From Tsukamurella sp. M9C (lineage in GTDB: Bacteria; Actinomycetota; Actinomycetes; Mycobacteriales; Mycobacteriaceae), in assembly GCF_020169415.1 (NCBI RefSeq), contig NZ_JAIULG010000005.1, forward strand, positions 62,001 through 126,000: DNA of 64,000 nucleotides, in the 5' to 3' direction. A model generated the notes under the pieces. The model saw only the letters and a program-made list of their open reading frames with translations. It was not told where the DNA came from and did no database searches. The first letter of the stretch is position 1. Every line of letters begins with the position of its first letter. The position numbers and the translations under genes are program-made. This document shows positions 1-10,158 of the stretch, one piece after another.

Positions 1-2855
1 TTCATCTCCGTCATCCGCGGCGGCGTGACCACGACGGGGTCCGGTGAGGGCACCTTGTCGTCGATCACCACGCGCACCGTGTTCGTGCCGCGGGGCAGGT
101 CGGCCGTCGGGAAGCGCAGGTTGCGCCAGTTGTTGTTGGTCCACGCGTCGAGCGGGACCATCCGGCCCAGCGGCTGTACCGCGCCGTTCTCGGACCGGTG
201 CCCGGCCTCGAGGAACAGGGTCCGGCCGTCTCGTGCGACGTCGTTGTTCCCCTTGGCCGCGATGGGTCCCGCGACCGACAGCGTCACCAGGGGAGTGCGA
301 TCCGTGACCGCGCCGAGCGCGTACCAGTCGGTGGTGAGGTTCGCCAGCCCGGTGGCGCCGGAGGACCCGAGCACCGGTGTGGTCTCCGGGTTCAGGCCGA
401 ACGGCAGTGGCACGCCGTCTTTCTTCGGGTCCGGGTTGCGCTTGCCACCCACCACCTCCGGCTGGTCGACGTTGGTGACGTCGTTGTTGTGCCCGGGGTT
501 GGACTTCGTCGGTGAGAGCCAGCCGGGGATGCCGGTGGGGGAGAAGCCCGTCGACTTCCCGGCGAGCGCCTGCGCCGCGCTCGGCACGGAACCGTCGGGC
601 CGCGGCGCGGGCCGCAGCAGCCCCGCGTTGGGGTCGGTCTCCATCAGTGCGTAGTCCGCCATCGAGCAGATGTCGCCCTGCAGCGCACGGACGTTCGACG
701 CGGTCCAGGAGAAGCTGCCGCGTTGGACGTACGCGCCCTTGGCCATGGTCGCGACGTCGAACAGGGCCAGGATCACGGTGATGATCGCCAGCGTCGGGAG
801 GGTCCGAGATCCGGGCTTGGTGGGCTCCGGCGCGTAGTCGCGGCGGTAGTGCAGCCACAGGCCGTACAGCGTGGTCACGACGGCAGCACCGAAGAACACC
901 CAGGACAGTTTCACGCCGAACAGCTGCGGCGGCATGGTGTTCCACGGGATGCCGTAGGTGCCGACCCAGTAGTAGCCGACGCGGGCCGCGAAGGAGATCG
1001 CGACGACGAACAGCGCTGCGGCGGCGAAGAAGACGCGGTTGCGTTTCGAGCGCATCATCGGCGCCATCGTGAGTGTGGCCGCCACCGCGGCGATGCCCGC
1101 GGCGTAGCCGGCGAAGAGACTGAGGTGGTGGGTCCATTTGGTGGGCGTCCACGCCAGCAGCACGATGGTGGCGAAGAAGACCGCCATGAGCCGCCACACG
1201 GGGCCCGCGGAGATGCCCGCCGGGCGCTTCCGCCGCAACATGATCATGAGCACCGTGAGCACACAGAGGAACGAGGTGAGGATGCCGATGCGGCGAACCA
1301 TCGAGCCGTCTTCGGTCTCGAGCATCAGGTAGTAGTACCGGACGCTCTCCTCGTACCAGTCCAGCGTGGGCCCGGTGACGCCCTTGACCGTGATCGCCTC
1401 GCGGAGCGAAGCGAAAGTCGGCGTGTAGAAGGCGTAGAACAGGTAGGCCATGCCCGCGGCCAGGATCGGCGCGAGCATGGGCAGCAGCCCGTCGCGCCCC
1501 CGGCGCTTGACGATGCGCGTGATGATCTGGCGCGACGCGGCGAGCAGGGCGGCCACGGCGACGAGTCCGCCGGGCGCGGCGCCCACGCAGAGCGCGGCGC
1601 ACGGGACGGCGATCGCGAGCGGCAGCAGTCGACCGGTCGCGATGGTTCGCTCCACCGAGACCCAGGTCAGCAGGGAGAAGAAGACCACCGCGGGCTCGGG
1701 ACGCAGCCCGTTGTTGAGCGGCAGCCAGAGCAGCAGGAAGCCGCCCGCGCCGGCCCACAGCGCGGCGGGGTTGTTGCGCACCGCGCGCCCCAGCCGGGGA
1801 ATCATCTCGCGCGAGATCACGAGCCAGGTCAGGAGTCCGAAGACCAACGCGGGCAGGCGCATCGCGGGCGCCGCCGTCGTGAAGTGCGAGATCGCAGTGA
1901 AGATGTAGTCGTTCCAGCCGACCGGGTTCTCCGGCACGCCGAAGCTGCGGAAGTAGTTGATCAGATAGCCGCTGTACTTCGTCTGCGTGGCCATCGTGAG
2001 CTGGTAGCCGTCGTCGGACGTGTTCGGGCCGATCAGCCACCAGAGCCCGAGGATTCCGATCACGGTGAAGTCGACCGGCCGCGGGCGCAGCCAGCCCTGG
2101 GGCATGAAGCGGATGTGGCCGCGGCCGTCCCGCAGGTCAAGGAAGCCCAGCGCGACCAACGCCAGGATGGTGGCGGCGATGCCGACGATGATCGCGATCA
2201 GCTTGATCGTCGACGGCGTGGTGTTGAAGCGGGTGTCGACCTGAGTCGAGACGGCGATTCCTGTGGTCGGGACGCTCGCGGGGATGTCCGTGTAGAAGCC
2301 GGCGATCTGCGGCCGCAGGTTGGGGTCGTTGACGCTGACCGAGAGCTGGTTCGCCGCCGGGTCGGAGGCCGTGACCCCGGTGAACGAGGCGCTCGTCGAC
2401 TCCGGAGTCGAGACGAAGCGGATCGCACACCCGGCACCCGCCCGTGCGACGTCGGCCCGGCTCGCGGTCGCCAGCGCGACGTCGCGGTCGGCGATGATGA
2501 CGTTCTTGGCGTCGGCCCGGATCACCAGGCCCTGCAGGCCCGGTCGCGGTCCATCGGCAGGAAGCGTGCGCAGGAGCGTGCCGCCGGCTGCCGGCAACTC
2601 GTTCACCAGGGCGCAGGGGAGCGAGACGTCCAGCCGGACCGGCGTGTACGAGACCAACGGGAGTTCGACGTTGGAGATCCGGCCGTTCTGGGGCCAGTGC
2701 ACCGCGGTCGTCGTCTCCTTGACCGGCAGGAACGGGGTGAGGATCGCCAGCACGAAGCCCACCACGCCCGCGACGGCGGCGACGATCCGCCACTTCCCGT
2801 AGCGCTGCTCCGGCGGCACCGTCGCGGGTGCGGTCGAGTTCTCGCTGCTCATCAT
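1..2855 (-). CDS. embB: Arabinosyltransferase EmbB (C-terminus beyond left edge)
   Basis: Polytopic membrane arabinosyltransferase that uses decaprenyl-phospho-arabinose to build cell-wall arabinan. About 951 residues are present; the C-terminal carbohydrate-binding end is cut off. The start is the first of two ATGs (2855 and 2852), six bases after the embA stop with AGGAA just upstream. The N-terminus has a single membrane segment (VAGVVGFVLAILTPFLPV) followed by the family's WPQNG block. The conserved SDDGY motif and the MRLP motif are both present. The Met at about residue 332 aligns with M. tuberculosis EmbB Met306, the main ethambutol-resistance position. The EmbB label rests on its third place in an embC-embA-embB order, which is stronger evidence than sequence alone. 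Confidence 0.9.
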   Translation of the reverse strand, partial: MMSSENSTAPATVPPEQRYGKWRIVAAVAGVVGFVLAILTPFLPVKETTTAVHWPQNGRISNVELPLVSYTPVRLDVSLPCALVNELPAAGGTLLRTLPADGPRPGLQGLVIRADAKNVIIADRDVALATASRADVARAGAGCAIRFVSTPESTSASFTGVTASDPAANQLSVSVNDPNLRPQIAGFYTDIPASVPTTGIAVSTQVDTRFNTTPSTIKLIAIIVGIAATILALVALGFLDLRDGRGHIRFMPQGWLRPRPVDFTVIGILGLWWLIGPNTSDDGYQLTMATQTKYSGYLINYFRSFGVPENPVGWNDYIFTAISHFTTAAPAMRLPALVFGLLTWLVISREMIPRLGRAVRNNPAALWAGAGGFLLLWLPLNNGLRPEPAVVFFSLLTWVSVERTIATGRLLPLAIAVPCAALCVGAAPGGLVAVAALLAASRQIITRIVKRRGRDGLLPMLAPILAAGMAYLFYAFYTPTFASLREAITVKGVTGPTLDWYEESVRYYYLMLETEDGSMVRRIGILTSFLCVLTVLMIMLRRKRPAGISAGPVWRLMAVFFATIVLLAWTPTKWTHHLSLFAGYAAGIAAVAATLTMAPMMRSKRNRVFFAAAALFVVAISFAARVGYYWVGTYGIPWNTMPPQLFGVKLSWVFFGAAVVTTLYGLWLHYRRDYAPEPTKPGSRTLPTLAIITVILALFDVATMAKGAYVQRGSFSWTASNVRALQGDICSMADYALMETDPNAGLLRPAPRPDGSVPSAAQALAGKSTGFSPTGIPGWLSPTKSNPGHNNDVTNVDQPEVVGGKRNPDPKKDGVPLPFGLNPETTPVLGSSGATGLANLTTDWYALGAVTDRTPLVTLSVAGPIAAKGNNDVARDGRTLFLEAGHRSENGAVQPLGRMVPLDAWTNNNWRNLRFPTADLPRGTNTVRVVIDDKVPSPDPVVVTPPRMTEM

Positions 2856-2861
2856 CGATTC

Positions 2862-5800
2862 CTAGTTCTTCACGGTCTGGTTGGTCAGCGCGCGGATCGG
2901 GCCCTGGCGCCACCACCCCGACCGCGTCTGGACACCGACCGTCAGGTTCGCCGCGGGGGCGTCGTCGGCGAGGGGCGTGTACTGCTGCAGCTCGCCCCAG
3001 TCCCGGGTGAGGTCCCCGGTCATGTACGTGGGCAGCGTCGTGGTCCGCAGCAGCGTGTCGGGCACCGTCAGCAGGCCGCCGGCCTCCCGCGCCTGCCAGG
3101 TCCCCGACGTCGAGAGCGCGTCCTTGCGGGTGGGCAGGATGCGCCATTTCGGGACCTCGTAGGTACCGTTGCGGATGGCCAGCGGGCGCTGGCACGGGAA
3201 CTGCTGTCCCACGAGCAGGTCGAGCAGGACCGGGTCCTCCTCGCCCACCACGTCCTGCAGGGTCCGCAGGCGCGGCACGCGCGGCGGCGTCACGCCGACC
3301 CACTGCTGGTCGCCCAGGTTCGGGTCGCGCACGTGGATGCGGACCACGTTCGCGGCCGGCGGGATGGCCTCCATCGGCACCCGCAGGTTGCGCCAGGGCT
3401 TGTTGGGGCCCGGGTCGATCGGGTCGATCACGCCGCGGGCGCCGATCGAGCCGTCGGCGCGGCGCTCGGCCCACTCCAGCGTCACGGGCTGGCCGTACTC
3501 CTTCTTGCCGGTCGGGCCGACCGAGGAGATCGCGCCGGAGGCGGCGAACGCCACGAGCGGCCGGTCCACCGACCGCGCGGGGAGGCTGTACCAGTCGCTG
3601 AAGAGCTCCGCGGGCACGGTGTTCTGGCCGTACGAGCCGACCACGGGCGTACGCGCCGGGTCGAGCCCGAAGGGGAGGGCCGCGGTGCTGCCGTTGACGG
3701 TGCGCGGACCGGTCCCGCCGCCCGTGCCCGCCGTCGCCGCTGTGGAGGTGAACGGCGAGGTGATCGGCGACGCCATGTTGATCTGGCCGGGCGCTGAACT
3801 GATGGCCAGCGGCTTGAGCTCGTTCGCGATGCCGTCGGGAGTGAAGCCGTAACTGCCGGGCCCCGTCAGCGCCTGCGCGGCTGGACGGCCCTCCGCGGAG
3901 GTCAGCATGTCGGCGTTCGGGTCGGTCTCCACGAGCACCGAGCCCGCCATGCCGCAGCTGTTGCCGCGCAGCGCGTCCAGGTTGCCCTTGGCGACCGTGT
4001 ACGTGGCCGGGTTCGAGACGTAGGCCTTCGCGAAGATCGCGCCCTCGCCGAGCACGAGCAGCCCGAGGACGACGACGAGCGGCATGGAGGCCAGCTGCAG
4101 CCGGCGCCGGCTGCGCAGCGCCTGGTCGCGGTCGGCCCGGGTGTGCGTGGCGAGCTCCGCGTCGTCGAGCGCGGATTCGTCGACGGTGCCGTCCTCGACC
4201 AGGCCGCCCTCGCCGCGGCTGCGGAAGTCGATCCGGAAGTGCTGCCACGCGGCGAGCGCGCCCGCCAGGCCGGCCAGGATCAGGAAGGCCTTGCTGAAGG
4301 TGATGCCGGCGACCTCGGGCTGCCGGTCGAACCACGGCACGCCCCACAGGTAGGGCCAGGACCACAGGTTGAAGCCCGCGAAGGCGGCGGCCAGCGCGAA
4401 GAGCATCCCGCACAGGAAGAAGGTGAAGTTCCGGACGGAGGTGCGCGCGGCCTCGACCACCGCCACCGTCGTGACCGCGGCGAGGGCGGCGGCGAGTCCG
4501 GCGTACACGCCGAAGTGCACCGTCCACTTGGTGGGCGTGAGCGTGAGCAGGGCCGCCGCGATGAAGACGGCGCCCACCAGGCGCCACACCGGGCCCGGCG
4601 CGATCCGCGGGATCCGGCTGCCCCGGAGCATGACGAACAGCGCGACGAACAGGCTCATGATGAACAGGTAGACCGGCACGCGGCGCACGAGTGTGCCGTC
4701 GGTCGTCTCGTTCGTGAGGAAGAAGTAGCGCAGGTACTCCTGCGTCCACGGCGCGGCCGGCCCCACCTCGAGCCGGATCCGGATGGCCTCGGCCACCGAC
4801 GCCAGCGACTGGTCGCGGAAGGCGATCGGCACGATCACCGCAGCGGCGGCGAGCACCGGCAGCACCAGCGCGGCCAGCCCGGCCTCGCGGCGGCGCGCGA
4901 CGAGCACGCGGAGCACCGCGGCCGACGAGGCCAGCAGCACGGCCGCCGCGACGACGCCCTGCGGCGCGAGGCCCAGCGTCAGGCCCGCGGCCATCGCGGC
5001 GACCGCCGCCGGTAGCGCGCGGTGCGTCGCGACGGACCGCTCGACGGCGGCCCAGGTGACGATGGTGCCGAGCACGATGATCGGCTCGGAACGCAGGCCC
5101 GAGGCCAGCGGGAACCAGAAGGCCAGGAGCATCGCGCCCGCGGTCCACACGGCCAGCGGGTAGCGGCGCACGCCCGGGCCGAGGCGCGGCAGTAGCACGC
5201 GGCTGAGCAGCAGCCACGTGAGTGCGCCCGCGGCCAGCATCGGCAGCCGCATCCAGATCGCGTTCGCGCTGATCGAGCCCCAGTGCGAGAGGAAGGTGTA
5301 GTACCAGTCGAAGGGCGCCTCGGGGGCGCCGAAGAATCGGTAGTAGTTGGCCGTGTAGCCGGCCTCGGGCGCGACCTTGCCCATCGACAGGATGTAGCCG
5401 TCGTCGGAGCTGCCCGCGCCGAGCACGGTCCACAGGGCGAGGCCGCCGAGCACGGCCACGTCGACGAGGCGGGGGCGCAGGATCTGCCCGACGGTCCGGT
5501 GCGGCGCGCGACGGTGGTGGCCGAAGTTCCGGTCCAGCAGCCACAGCGCGATCAGCGAGGCGAGCACGCTGAGCAGGCCGATGCCGATCGCCGCGGCCTT
5601 GAGGGGCGACGGCGACAGCTCGAAGCGGGTGTCGAGGTCCGCGTGCAGGCGCAGGCCCGGGCCCGCGGCGGCGACGTCGGCGGCCTTCAGGGAGGTGAAG
5701 ACGCCGCCCATGACGGGGCGGTTCTCCGTGGGGATGGACCCCGCCACGTCGATGCCCTCGAAGCGCGCGCCCACCTCGGCGGCGTTGGACCACAGGCGCA

Positions 5801-6269
5801 GCTGCGAGCAGCCGCGCAGCCGGTCGACGGGCGCCGCGGCGATGACGGTGTTGCGGGAGGAGACGGTGACCGCCTGGCCCGGCCCGGGCGCCCCGACGGT
5901 GACGTTCAGGCCCAACTCGCGGGCGGCGCCCGAGCCCACGGGCAGCGTCGAGAGGACGGTGCCCCCGGAGCCGGCTGCGCGGGCGATCGCCGAGCACGGC
6001 ACCGTCGCCGTGAGGTCGGCGGGCGACTGCGTGACGAGGGAGGCCGTGACCTCCGCGCTCTCGGCCCCGGGTCGCAGCTGCGGCCAGTCGAGCGAGGCGG
6101 TGGCCTGCTGGACGGGCAGCAGCGGGGTCAGCAGGCAGAGCAGCAGGCCGACCGCACCGGCGACGACCGCGGCGAGGCGGGCAATACCGGCGGCTCGCGG
6201 CGGCGCCGCGGCGGCGGCTCGACGCTGGGGGCCGGGCTCCGACTCGGAGCGGGACGTAGGCACGGACAC
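2862..6269 (-). CDS. embA: Arabinosyltransferase EmbA
   Basis: 1,135-residue Emb-family GT-C arabinosyltransferase of the cytoplasmic membrane, extending arabinan of arabinogalactan. It shows an N-terminal membrane segment ending in LTPLLPVQQ, the ASLDWPQ block, the GSSDDGYIL catalytic-loop motif with adjacent acidic residues, and the IWMRLP motif. The C-terminal part ends with the WRQGPIRALTNQ block typical of Emb proteins. GTG at 6269 is the first possible start, because an in-frame TGA lies just upstream; an out-of-frame ATG at 6279 is not used. It is the middle gene of embC-embA-embB, 110 bp after embC. It is slightly longer than the roughly 1,094 residues of the M. tuberculosis protein. 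Confidence 0.93.
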   Translation of the reverse strand: MSVPTSRSESEPGPQRRAAAAAPPRAAGIARLAAVVAGAVGLLLCLLTPLLPVQQATASLDWPQLRPGAESAEVTASLVTQSPADLTATVPCSAIARAAGSGGTVLSTLPVGSGAARELGLNVTVGAPGPGQAVTVSSRNTVIAAAPVDRLRGCSQLRLWSNAAEVGARFEGIDVAGSIPTENRPVMGGVFTSLKAADVAAAGPGLRLHADLDTRFELSPSPLKAAAIGIGLLSVLASLIALWLLDRNFGHHRRAPHRTVGQILRPRLVDVAVLGGLALWTVLGAGSSDDGYILSMGKVAPEAGYTANYYRFFGAPEAPFDWYYTFLSHWGSISANAIWMRLPMLAAGALTWLLLSRVLLPRLGPGVRRYPLAVWTAGAMLLAFWFPLASGLRSEPIIVLGTIVTWAAVERSVATHRALPAAVAAMAAGLTLGLAPQGVVAAAVLLASSAAVLRVLVARRREAGLAALVLPVLAAAAVIVPIAFRDQSLASVAEAIRIRLEVGPAAPWTQEYLRYFFLTNETTDGTLVRRVPVYLFIMSLFVALFVMLRGSRIPRIAPGPVWRLVGAVFIAAALLTLTPTKWTVHFGVYAGLAAALAAVTTVAVVEAARTSVRNFTFFLCGMLFALAAAFAGFNLWSWPYLWGVPWFDRQPEVAGITFSKAFLILAGLAGALAAWQHFRIDFRSRGEGGLVEDGTVDESALDDAELATHTRADRDQALRSRRRLQLASMPLVVVLGLLVLGEGAIFAKAYVSNPATYTVAKGNLDALRGNSCGMAGSVLVETDPNADMLTSAEGRPAAQALTGPGSYGFTPDGIANELKPLAISSAPGQINMASPITSPFTSTAATAGTGGGTGPRTVNGSTAALPFGLDPARTPVVGSYGQNTVPAELFSDWYSLPARSVDRPLVAFAASGAISSVGPTGKKEYGQPVTLEWAERRADGSIGARGVIDPIDPGPNKPWRNLRVPMEAIPPAANVVRIHVRDPNLGDQQWVGVTPPRVPRLRTLQDVVGEEDPVLLDLLVGQQFPCQRPLAIRNGTYEVPKWRILPTRKDALSTSGTWQAREAGGLLTVPDTLLRTTTLPTYMTGDLTRDWGELQQYTPLADDAPAANLTVGVQTRSGWWRQGPIRALTNQTVKN

Positions 6270-6379
6270 GGGTGCTCATGGTATGCGAGTCAGCTGCGAG
6301 AACCGATTCGCCGTCCGGGGAAGACGGGATCGCTTAAGGGATTCTCAGTCCGTGCGATGCCGCAGGTCAGGAAAGTCCG

Positions 6380-9300
6380 TCAGGAATCGGTCCGGTCCTT
6401 GCGGATCGGCGCCTCGACGTGCGTGCCCCAGACGGTGCGGGTCCCGAGTGTGAGATCCGCCGCACGCGCCTGGGAGTACGGAACGAGCCGCATCACGTCG
6501 CCGAAGTCCTGGCCCAGGTCGCCCTGGAGGTAGCCGGGGATCTTCTCCTGCTGGAGCAGCATCTGCGACCAGCCGAGCGGGCCGCCGCCGAGGGTGCCCT
6601 CCCACTCCGTGGTGACGGGCGACAGGTTCTGATCGGGGGTGATCCGCCACTGCGGCACCTCCGCGACGCCGTTGGCGTGGCTGAACGGCCGCTGGCACGG
6701 GAAGGCCAGGCCGGACGTCCAGTCGAGCAGCACCGGCTCGGTGGAGCCGATCAGTTCCTGCGCCGTGACCAGCTTCGACACCCGCGGCGGGGTCACGGCG
6801 AGCCAGTGGTCGATCGCCAGGTCGTCGTCGAGCGCGACGACCCGGATCGCGGTGGCGTCCGCGGGCAGGTCGGTGCGGGGCAGGCGCAGGTTCCGCCACG
6901 CCGGCTTCGGCCCGATGTCGATGAAGGACTTCTTGCCCGCGACCTTCGGCTGGGCGCCGGCGGCCGGCGCATCGGTGGAGTACTCGACGTACAGCTCGTC
7001 GTCGGTGAACTTCCCGGCGGCGGAGAGCGTGATGAGCGAGCGGTCCGCGGCGTTCGCCGGCAGCGGGTACCACTTCGAGACCACCTGGGCCTTGACCTGG
7101 CCCTCCTGCGAGTAGGAGCCGAGCACCGGGGTGCGCGCCGGGTCCAGGCCGTAGGGCAGGCGCATGTGCGAGCCGTTGATCCCGGCCGTCGACGTGCGGC
7201 CCGACGTGGTGTCCTGCGGCAGCCGCGCCATCGCGTCGAGCGAGGTGCTCGAATCGTCGGTGTTGGAGCTGGTGGTGGCGTTGATGATGGTCGGCACCCC
7301 GTCGGGCGAGACGCCGGTGGTGCCCGGCCCGGCGAGGCCGTCGCGGATGTTCCCGTCGAGCGGCAGCAGCAGGCCCGACGTGGGATCCGGCTCGGTGAGC
7401 ACGTAATCGGCCAGGTTGCAGCCGTCGCCGCCGAACGCCCGGAGGTTCGCCTTGCCGTTGGAGAACGAGGAGAACTGGGTGATGCCGGTCGTCGCGAGCA
7501 TCGAGCCGACGCACAACACGACCACCGTCCAGGCGGCCCACGTGATCGACGACTGGCGACTGAAGAAGTCGACGACCCGCTTCGCCCGCGGCGGCACCGG
7601 GGCCGGATCGGGCTCGTGGAAGTGCAGCCACCCGGCGACCAGCAGCGCGACGCCCGCCCCGGCGAAGAAGACCGTGCCGAGGGCGAGCACCGTCGACTCG
7701 CCCCAGGGCACGCCGTAGTTGCTGGCGTACCACCAGCCGTTCGGGCCGCTGAAGGACAGGCCGAGCACCAGGAGGACCACGGAGGCGCTCAGCGCGCGAT
7801 TGCGGGCGCTGCGCAGGGCCGCGGGGGCCAGCGCGATCGCCGTGAGCGCGGCCAGCGCGCCCGCCAGGCCCGCGAAGGCGCCGAACTGGTGCGTCCACTT
7901 GGTGGGGGTGAACATGAGCAGCAGTAGGCCGCCCAGCGTGACGGCCACGAGGCGCCGGCTCGGCCCGAGGCTCGCGCCGGGGATCCGACCCTTGCGCAGG
8001 AGCACCGCGCCCGTGAGCAGCAGGCAGGCGATGGTGACGATGACCGCGAACCGTCGGGCGACGCCGCCGTCGGCCGTGAACGTGAACAGGGCCGAGTACC
8101 GGTCGATCTCGTTGTACCACTTCTTGGTGTCGACGACGGTGCCCACGTCGGACTGCATCAGCGTCTTCTGCACGAAGGCCGACGCGGTGAGCTTGGAGAA
8201 GATGATCGGCACCAGCAGCACCCCGGCGGCGAGCACCGGCGCCACGTACGCGGCGATCGTGAGCCGGAACCCGGCGGGGCTCGTGCGGGCCCGGGCGAGG
8301 ATCCGCCGGCCCACCGGCCGCACGCCGGCCAGCAGCGCGGCCACCGTCATGATGCCCGTCGGCCCGGCCGCCACCGTCCACCCCGCGAAGACCGCGGCCG
8401 CCGCGAAGGGCAGGACCCGGCCCGTCGCGATCGCCCGCTCCACCGAGCACCAGGTGAGCAGCGCGCCCAGCGCGATCACGGGCTCGGGGCGCAGCCCGTT
8501 GTTGAAGGCGAACCAGTAGACTAGGAAGACCCCGGCGGCGGCCCACAGCGCGAACCGCGAGCGCGCGGCCCGGCCCAGCCGGGGGACCACCTCCCGGCTG
8601 ATGATCAGCCAGGTCGCGATACCGCAGATCAGGGCGGGCAGCCGGACCCACGGGCTGGCCGTCGAGAGGTGCGAGAGCCACGCGAAGGCCTGGTAGTACC
8701 AGCCGAAGGGGGTCTCGGGCGCGCCGTACCAGCGGTAGTAGTTCGCGGTGTAGCCCGCGGCCTCCGCCGTGCGGGCCATGGTGAGGATGTAGCCGTCGTC
8801 GGAGGTGTTCGCGCCGATCACGTGCCAGGTCGCCAGCAGGGCGAGGACGGTGCTGTCGAGCTTCGTCGGGCGCCACCACCCCTCGGGCATGATCCGACGG
8901 TGCCGGCGGCCGTCGGCCGCGACGTCGAGCCGGTGCAGGGCGACGAGGCTCGCGAGGATCAGCGCGATCGCGAGGACGATGACGACCCACCGGGCGGCGG
9001 CCGGAACCGTCGAGTAGCGCGTGTCGATATCCGCACGGAACTGAATTCGCGTGCTGTCCGTGACTGTGCCATGCAGGTCTGTGAACACCCCGACGACCTG
9101 GGGCCGGTAGTCGAAGCCGTTGTCCTTGCCGCCCGCGAGCGGCGTGCCGTCGGGGGCGGAGACGCCCGTGACCTCGGCCTTCACCGTCTTGGTGTCGCCG
9201 GAGAAGACGATCGCGCGGCAGCCCGGGGCGCTCAGCGCCGCGACGTCGACCGTGAGCAGGGGGGTGTTGCGGACCACCACTTCCAGCATGCGCCGCTGGT

Positions 9301-9631
9301 CGGGGAGTGTGTTGACGCCGATGGTCATGCCCCGTCGGACGGTGTCGGGGGAGTCGACGGGGCCCGTCGCGACCAGGGTCCCCGCACCCCCGGGAAGTCC
9401 GCCGACAGCGGAACAGGGGATTGTGACGTCGATCCTATCGGGCACGTAGGACATGAGCGGCGCCGTGACGGCCTCGAGCGATCCGCGCTGCGGCCAGTCC
9501 AGTGCGGCGGTGGTCTGCTGGACCGGCATGAACGGCGTGAGCAGCGCGAACAGGACGCCGAGCACGCCGGTCAGTGCGGCGGTCCGGGCCGTGGAGCGGA
9601 CGGTGCGGGCAGCGTCGGACGGTTCGGGCAC
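6380..9631 (-). CDS. embC: Arabinosyltransferase EmbC
   Basis: 1,083-residue arabinosyltransferase, first gene of the emb operon. In mycobacteria EmbC elongates the arabinan of lipoarabinomannan. Visible features are the first membrane segment (LFALLTPFMPVQQ), the ALDWPQRG block, NTSDDGYIL with the DD pair, WVRLPALICG, TPTKWTHQFG and the lectin-like C-terminal half ending near WGTHVEAPIRK. The residue matching the EmbB Met306 site is Val here (WVRLP). Assignment to EmbC comes from position (5' of embA and embB, same order as M. tuberculosis) and length. It starts at ATG 9631, about 100 bp from the divergent peptidase gene at 9733. Unlike in M. tuberculosis, aftA is not directly upstream. Confidence 0.92.
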   Translation of the reverse strand: MPEPSDAARTVRSTARTAALTGVLGVLFALLTPFMPVQQTTAALDWPQRGSLEAVTAPLMSYVPDRIDVTIPCSAVGGLPGGAGTLVATGPVDSPDTVRRGMTIGVNTLPDQRRMLEVVVRNTPLLTVDVAALSAPGCRAIVFSGDTKTVKAEVTGVSAPDGTPLAGGKDNGFDYRPQVVGVFTDLHGTVTDSTRIQFRADIDTRYSTVPAAARWVVIVLAIALILASLVALHRLDVAADGRRHRRIMPEGWWRPTKLDSTVLALLATWHVIGANTSDDGYILTMARTAEAAGYTANYYRWYGAPETPFGWYYQAFAWLSHLSTASPWVRLPALICGIATWLIISREVVPRLGRAARSRFALWAAAGVFLVYWFAFNNGLRPEPVIALGALLTWCSVERAIATGRVLPFAAAAVFAGWTVAAGPTGIMTVAALLAGVRPVGRRILARARTSPAGFRLTIAAYVAPVLAAGVLLVPIIFSKLTASAFVQKTLMQSDVGTVVDTKKWYNEIDRYSALFTFTADGGVARRFAVIVTIACLLLTGAVLLRKGRIPGASLGPSRRLVAVTLGGLLLLMFTPTKWTHQFGAFAGLAGALAALTAIALAPAALRSARNRALSASVVLLVLGLSFSGPNGWWYASNYGVPWGESTVLALGTVFFAGAGVALLVAGWLHFHEPDPAPVPPRAKRVVDFFSRQSSITWAAWTVVVLCVGSMLATTGITQFSSFSNGKANLRAFGGDGCNLADYVLTEPDPTSGLLLPLDGNIRDGLAGPGTTGVSPDGVPTIINATTSSNTDDSSTSLDAMARLPQDTTSGRTSTAGINGSHMRLPYGLDPARTPVLGSYSQEGQVKAQVVSKWYPLPANAADRSLITLSAAGKFTDDELYVEYSTDAPAAGAQPKVAGKKSFIDIGPKPAWRNLRLPRTDLPADATAIRVVALDDDLAIDHWLAVTPPRVSKLVTAQELIGSTEPVLLDWTSGLAFPCQRPFSHANGVAEVPQWRITPDQNLSPVTTEWEGTLGGGPLGWSQMLLQQEKIPGYLQGDLGQDFGDVMRLVPYSQARAADLTLGTRTVWGTHVEAPIRKDRTDS

Positions 9632-9732
9632 CCCGCGAGTCTAGACGTCGCGACCTGGCGGAATCCGGGCGAACCGGTTCTATGAGTGGCTTGGTGTACA
9701 ACGAGCCGACGAACCGACGTATCGTTTCGGTC

Positions 9733-10158
9733 ATGAGGGGATCCGACCGGCCGACACGCGCAGTCCGCGCCGTCGTGCGTGCGGTGACCCCGCAGTCCGG
9801 ATCGGGTCCGGGAACCGTCGCCGAAGTGGTCGCCGCGTACTCCGAGCATCTCGGCCGGCGGATCGACGTGCAGCGCATGACGCTGCCCGTCGGCGTCTTC
9901 GGGATGTGGCTGCGCTCCGACGAACGCGACCTGCTGGTGGTCTCCAGCGGCGTCGCCACCTTCGAGCAGACGCTCGCGCACGAACTGGGCCACCTGGTGC
10001 TCGGCCACGAGCAGGGCTGCTCCTCCGATCCCGACAGCGGCCGGGCCGCGCGGTGCGAGGCCGAGGCGGAGTCCTTCGCCACGCTGCTCGTGCGCCGTGT
10101 CAAGGCCGGGCACACGATCACCCGCGTCGACTCGGTGGTCGACGAACTGCTCGGATGA
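9733..10158 (+). CDS. ImmA/IrrE-family metallopeptidase
   Basis: 141-residue soluble protein with the zinc-peptidase motif HELGH at about residues 83-87 and downstream acidic residues (EAEAESFA, about 110-114) that could supply the third metal ligand. ImmA/IrrE peptidases cleave repressor proteins of the XRE class. The ATG at 9733 is chosen over a much longer upstream frame that would run antisense through the embC start. Its stop overlaps the start of the next gene (ATGA at 10155-10158), so the two are translationally coupled. A XRE-type regulator lies 1.1 kb away on the other strand and is a plausible substrate; that link is inference. Confidence 0.8.
   Translation: MRGSDRPTRAVRAVVRAVTPQSGSGPGTVAEVVAAYSEHLGRRIDVQRMTLPVGVFGMWLRSDERDLLVVSSGVATFEQTLAHELGHLVLGHEQGCSSDPDSGRAARCEAEAESFATLLVRRVKAGHTITRVDSVVDELLG

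Noticed and set aside
723-3797. A 1,024-residue plus-strand frame
   Set aside because: High-GC shadow opposite the emb genes: extreme Arg, Gly, Asp and His content and no domain motif.
2137-6279. A 1,380-residue minus-strand frame over embA
   Set aside because: It is Arg/Pro/Ala-rich antisense-like shadow sequence in another frame of embA, which has a clear Emb protein in the correct frame.
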